Assembly (NCBI GenBank): GCA_027492445.1
Contig: JAPUES010000107.1
Location: 1 to 8,565 of the forward strand
Length of the DNA: 8,565 bases
From: Sporomusaceae bacterium
GTDB taxonomy: Bacteria; Bacillota; Negativicutes; DSM-13327
Direction of reading: 5' to 3'
Position numbers and translations under genes: made by a program. Below are positions 5,856 to 8,565 of this stretch, piece by piece. The notes below the pieces were generated by a model, which worked only from the letters and a program-made list of their open reading frames with translations, searched no databases and was not told where the DNA came from. The number at the start of each line of letters is the position of its first letter. Within the stretch, counting starts at the first letter, position 1.

Positions 5856-7961
5856 ATGCAGACATTCCAAATGCAATTAGGTAACAGAGACCTAATTATA
5901 GAGACAGGTAAGATGGCAAAACAAGCAGGTGGTTCCGTATTAGTACGATATGGTGATACAGCGGTGCTTGTTACAGCTACCGCATCCGCTGAACCCCGGG
6001 AAGGAATGGATTTTTTCCCATTAACTGTTGATTATGAAGAAAAACTATATTCCGTGGGCAAAATTCCTGGCGGATTTATTAAACGGGAAGGACGTCCTAG
6101 TGAATCCTCCATTTTGGCTGGTCGCTTAATAGACAGGCCTATTCGCCCTTTATTTGCTAGCGGTTTTCGTAATGATGTACAAGTAGTAGCTACCGTTTTG
6201 TCGGTAGATCAAGATAATCCTCCTGAAATACCAGCTATGATTGGGGCATCTTGTGCCTTATCCATTTCTGATATACCATTCAATGGTCCGATTGGCGGCG
6301 TACGCGTAGGTATTATTGACCATGAATTTATCATTAATCCTACTGTGGAGCAACAAAAGCTTAGTGAATTAAATTTAGTAGTAGCTGGTACAAAAGATGC
6401 TGTACTCATGGTAGAAGCAGCAGCGAATGAATTATCGGAAGATGTTATTTTAAAAGCTATTAATTTTGGCCATGATGTGATTCGTTCGGTTATTGCTCTG
6501 CAAGAAACAATGATGGAACAAGTAGGTAAGCCAAAACGTGAAATAAAGCTTTATGAAGTACCTGCGGATATTAATGAAGCGGTGCGTAGTTATGCCACTG
6601 AAAGTTTAACTGCTGCCGTTACACATCCTGATAAACAAACACGTGAGACCAATACCAAGCAAGTGAAAGCCCAGGTTGCAGAATATTTTGCTACTATTTA
6701 TCCAAATAACGGTAAAGATATCCAAAATATGATGCAAAAAATCATTAAAGAAATCGTACGTAAGATGATTACCGTTGATAAAATTCGTCCTGATGGCCGT
6801 GGCCTTGAAGAAGTAAGACCCATTAGCTGTGAAATCAGTCTACTGGCACGGACACATGGTTCAGCCCTCTTTACCCGTGGTCAAACCCAAGCACTTACTA
6901 TAACGACTCTTGGCGCTATGGGCGACGAGCAAATCCTTGACGGTCTAGGGGTAGAAGAATCTAAACGCTATATGCATCATTATAATTTCCCATCTTTTAG
7001 TGTTGGTGAAACAAGACCCTCTCGCGGACCAGGACGTAGAGAAATTGGTCATGGTTCTTTGGCGGAAAGAGCTCTTGTACCAGTTATCCCTTCTGAAATA
7101 GAATTTCCTTATACCATTCGCTTAGTTTCTGAGATTTTAGAATCCAATGGTTCGAGTTCAATGGCAAGTGTCTGCGGCAGCACCTTATCACTATTAGATG
7201 CTGGTGTACCCATTAAACGCCCAGTTTCTGGCGTTGCCATGGGACTTGTTAAAGACGGTGACCATTACTCTATCTTAACAGATATTCAAGGCATGGAAGA
7301 TGCTTTAGGGGATATGGACTTTAAAGTTGCTGGTACAACCAACGGTATTACCGCCATCCAAATGGATATTAAAATTGCTGGTATTACGAAAGAAATACTG
7401 GTTGATGCCCTTGCCCAAGCCAATCGTGGCCGTATGCATATTATGGGTAAAATTACCGAGTTAATTAGTCAGCCTCGACCTGAATTGTCGGCCTTTGCCC
7501 CACGCATTATTACCATGGTCATTCATCCAGATAAAATCCGCGATGTCATTGGGCCTGGTGGTAAAATGATTAAAAAAATCATCGAAGAAACAGGTGTTAA
7601 AATTGACATTGAAGATGATGGCAAAGTCTTCATTGCGGCCGTCGATATGGAAGCAGGACAAAAAGCGGTAAAAATCATTGAAGGTTTAGTACGAGATGTT
7701 GAACTTGGTACGATTTACACTGGTAAAGTAATGCGTTTGATGAATTTTGGTGCCTTTGTTGAAATCCTTCCTGGTAAAGAAGGCTTGGTACACATCTCTC
7801 AATTAGCTCTTGAACGGGTGGAAAAAGTTGAAGATGTTGTAAAAATTGGTGATGAAATCATGGTTAAAGTAACTGAGATTGATCGTCAAGGCCGTATTAA
7901 TTTGTCCCGCAAAGAAATATTAGCCGCAGAAGCTGCTAAAAATAAAGAACAACCATCCTAA
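5856..7961 (+). CDS. pnp: Polyribonucleotide nucleotidyltransferase (PNPase)
   Basis: PNPase is a trimeric 3'-to-5' phosphorolytic exoribonuclease that degrades mRNA using phosphate and can also add tails. The 701-residue length is typical. The first RNase PH-like domain has DFFPLTVDYEEKLYSVGKIP and the RNA-contact loop FIKREGRPSE (74-83). An all-helical linker covers about 210-305. The catalytic second RNase PH-like domain (about 310-540) has GQTQALT (342-348), GETRPSRGPGRREIGHG (384-400), SNGSSSMASVCG (430-441), and EDALGDMDFK with metal/catalytic residues Asp482, Asp488 and Lys490. The KH domain has GPGG (566-569). The S1 domain (about 618-690) has NFGAFVEILPGKEGLVHISQL (630-650). The Shine-Dalgarno AGGAGG (5840-5845) is 10 nt before the ATG. 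All domains are intact, with a short charged tail and a strong terminator downstream. Confidence 0.98.
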   Translation: MQTFQMQLGNRDLIIETGKMAKQAGGSVLVRYGDTAVLVTATASAEPREGMDFFPLTVDYEEKLYSVGKIPGGFIKREGRPSESSILAGRLIDRPIRPLFASGFRNDVQVVATVLSVDQDNPPEIPAMIGASCALSISDIPFNGPIGGVRVGIIDHEFIINPTVEQQKLSELNLVVAGTKDAVLMVEAAANELSEDVILKAINFGHDVIRSVIALQETMMEQVGKPKREIKLYEVPADINEAVRSYATESLTAAVTHPDKQTRETNTKQVKAQVAEYFATIYPNNGKDIQNMMQKIIKEIVRKMITVDKIRPDGRGLEEVRPISCEISLLARTHGSALFTRGQTQALTITTLGAMGDEQILDGLGVEESKRYMHHYNFPSFSVGETRPSRGPGRREIGHGSLAERALVPVIPSEIEFPYTIRLVSEILESNGSSSMASVCGSTLSLLDAGVPIKRPVSGVAMGLVKDGDHYSILTDIQGMEDALGDMDFKVAGTTNGITAIQMDIKIAGITKEILVDALAQANRGRMHIMGKITELISQPRPELSAFAPRIITMVIHPDKIRDVIGPGGKMIKKIIEETGVKIDIEDDGKVFIAAVDMEAGQKAVKIIEGLVRDVELGTIYTGKVMRLMNFGAFVEILPGKEGLVHISQLALERVEKVEDVVKIGDEIMVKVTEIDRQGRINLSRKEILAAEAAKNKEQPS

Positions 7962-7965
7962 GTTG

Positions 7966-8019
7966 AAAGAGTCTGTTGCAATAGATTGTTAAAACCTATT
8001 GCAACAGACTCTTTTTATT
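7966..8019 (+). terminator. Intrinsic terminator of pnp
   Basis: A perfect 19-bp stem (7966-7984 with 7996-8014) closes an 11-nt loop and runs into TTTTT at 8012-8016. It begins 4 nt after the pnp stop codon. The run of complementary A residues at the stem base gives only a weak T-run on the minus strand, so it acts mainly rightward. It should largely isolate pnp from ylxY. Confidence 0.92.
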
Positions 8020-8046
8020 CATAAAAGGCCCTCTAAGTCATACATT
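8018..8046 (+). promoter_or_regulatory. Candidate sporulation-type (sigma-E-like) promoter for ylxY
   Basis: CATACATT (8039-8046) is close to the sigma-E -10 consensus CATACAAT. TTCATAAA at 8018-8025, 13 bp upstream, resembles the ATA-containing -35. The same bases could be read as a poor sigma-A promoter (TTCATA, 17 bp, TACATT; four of six each). Transcription would start near 8053. Family association of YlxY with sporulation favours the first reading, but the match is short. Confidence 0.4.
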
Positions 8047-8080
8047 AATAAAAATAGATTTTTTGAAAAAGACTTAGAGG
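8030..8080 (+). promoter_or_regulatory. Inverted repeat covering the ylxY ribosome-binding site
   Basis: CCTCTAAGTC (8030-8039) and GACTTAGAGG (8071-8080) are perfect 10-bp reverse complements with a 31-nt loop. The right arm contains AGAGG of the Shine-Dalgarno GAGGTGAT (8077-8084). In RNA that begins upstream of 8030, such as pnp read-through, the ribosome-binding site would be paired. RNA starting near 8053 would lack the left arm. Confidence 0.6.
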
Positions 8081-8089
8081 TGATGCAAG

Positions 8090-8565
8090 TTGAATAGAAT
8101 TTTTGTTACTCGAATTAGACAGTGGTATCTTTTTCTTGCTACAGGAGTTTTTATCACCGTAGCAATGTTATCTGGTGTGTTGCAGCCTCTCTTTGTTACC
8201 ACCCAAATTCCTGGTAAAATCCAACCTATTTTTCAAGGCAATACAGGCGAAAAAAAAGTAGCTTTTGCCTGTAATGTCTTTTGGGGGGAAGAATTTTTAC
8301 CTGAAATGCTAGATACCTTGGACGCAAATAATATTAAAGTTACTTTTTTTATTGGTGGTAGCTGGGCTAAAAGATTCCCTCATGTAGTTACAGAACTTGC
8401 AAGGCGAGGACATGAACTAGGTAATCATACCTATAGTCATCCACATCCTAATACCTTAAGTAAAGAAAAAAACAAAGAGCAAATCCTGCGTGCTGAAGAA
8501 TTAATTACCGAGTTGACCCAAATCAAAACAACCTTATATGCCCCGCCCTATGGAGAATACAATGA
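8090..8565 (+). CDS. ylxY: YlxY-type polysaccharide deacetylase-like membrane protein, 3'-truncated by window edge
   Basis: This is the first 158 residues of a NodB-homology (carbohydrate esterase 4 fold) protein of the sporulation-associated YlxY group, which follows pnp in Bacillus too. The start is TTG at 8090, chosen because the perfect Shine-Dalgarno GAGGTGAT (8077-8084) lies 5 nt upstream and the N-terminus is sensible. A short basic segment (MNRIFVTRIRQ) precedes a hydrophobic stretch at about 12-36, so the protein is likely membrane-anchored with an outside catalytic domain. The domain starts near 57 (KVAFACNVFWGEEFLPEMLDTL), with VTFFIGGSW (84-92) and GHELGNHTYSH (107-117), whose His113 and His117 match metal ligands. 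Usual Asp residues of motif 1 (TFDDG) are replaced by Asn62-Val63, and motif 3 reads APPYG (151-155) instead of RPPYG. Catalytic activity is therefore doubtful or altered. The frame is open to the right edge. Confidence 0.88.
   Translation, partial: MNRIFVTRIRQWYLFLATGVFITVAMLSGVLQPLFVTTQIPGKIQPIFQGNTGEKKVAFACNVFWGEEFLPEMLDTLDANNIKVTFFIGGSWAKRFPHVVTELARRGHELGNHTYSHPHPNTLSKEKNKEQILRAEELITELTQIKTTLYAPPYGEYN

Noticed and set aside
6209..6409. Minus-strand 66-codon frame inside pnp
   Set aside because: Antisense shadow of the first RNase PH-like domain; no start signal.
7461..7661. Minus-strand 66-codon frame inside pnp
   Set aside because: Antisense shadow of the KH-domain coding region; no start signal.
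8083..8097. ATG start for the gene after pnp
   Set aside because: This ATG lies within the Shine-Dalgarno and reaches a stop after four codons; the TTG at 8090 opens the long NodB-type frame at ideal spacing.

Overview
The window is a plus-strand run of translation and RNA-metabolism genes in the conserved Firmicutes order infB - rbfA - nrnA - truB - ribF - rpsO - pnp - ylxY. infB is cut by the left edge and ylxY by the right edge. The DNA is AT-rich, Shine-Dalgarno sites are mostly strong, and the last gene is the YlxY-type deacetylase-like protein associated with endospore formers. Together these point to a low-GC, spore-forming Firmicute. The Asn/Gln/Pro-rich repeats in the IF2 N-terminus suggest a Sporomusa/Pelosinus-like Negativicute, but that is an inference from memory, not a sequence match.

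Region 1-5209 is a tight operon. It holds IF2 (initiation), RbfA (30S maturation), the DHH-family nanoRNase/pAp phosphatase NrnA, tRNA U55 pseudouridine synthase TruB, and the FMN/FAD-making enzyme RibF. Gaps are 3-38 nt, and nrnA/truB overlap. No internal terminator was seen.

Region 5210-5855 holds most of the regulatory DNA. A long perfect inverted repeat after ribF overlaps a strong sigma-A-like promoter. That promoter should drive rpsO through a leader of about 114 nt, which can fold as a hairpin plus a three-way junction with mutually exclusive pairings near the ribosome-binding site; this resembles ribosomal protein S15 autoregulation. rpsO ends in a strong intrinsic terminator. A second promoter, probably for pnp, is embedded in that terminator, followed by an AT-rich hairpin in the pnp leader.

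Region 5856-8020 is pnp with a 19-bp-stem terminator. Region 8018-8565 begins ylxY from a TTG start. Upstream are a candidate sporulation-type promoter and an inverted repeat that would mask the ribosome-binding site in read-through transcripts only.

The protein-coding content is ordinary housekeeping, and I see no undescribed protein system. The points worth a second look are the RNA-level control elements between the last four genes and the substituted active-site motifs of the YlxY protein.
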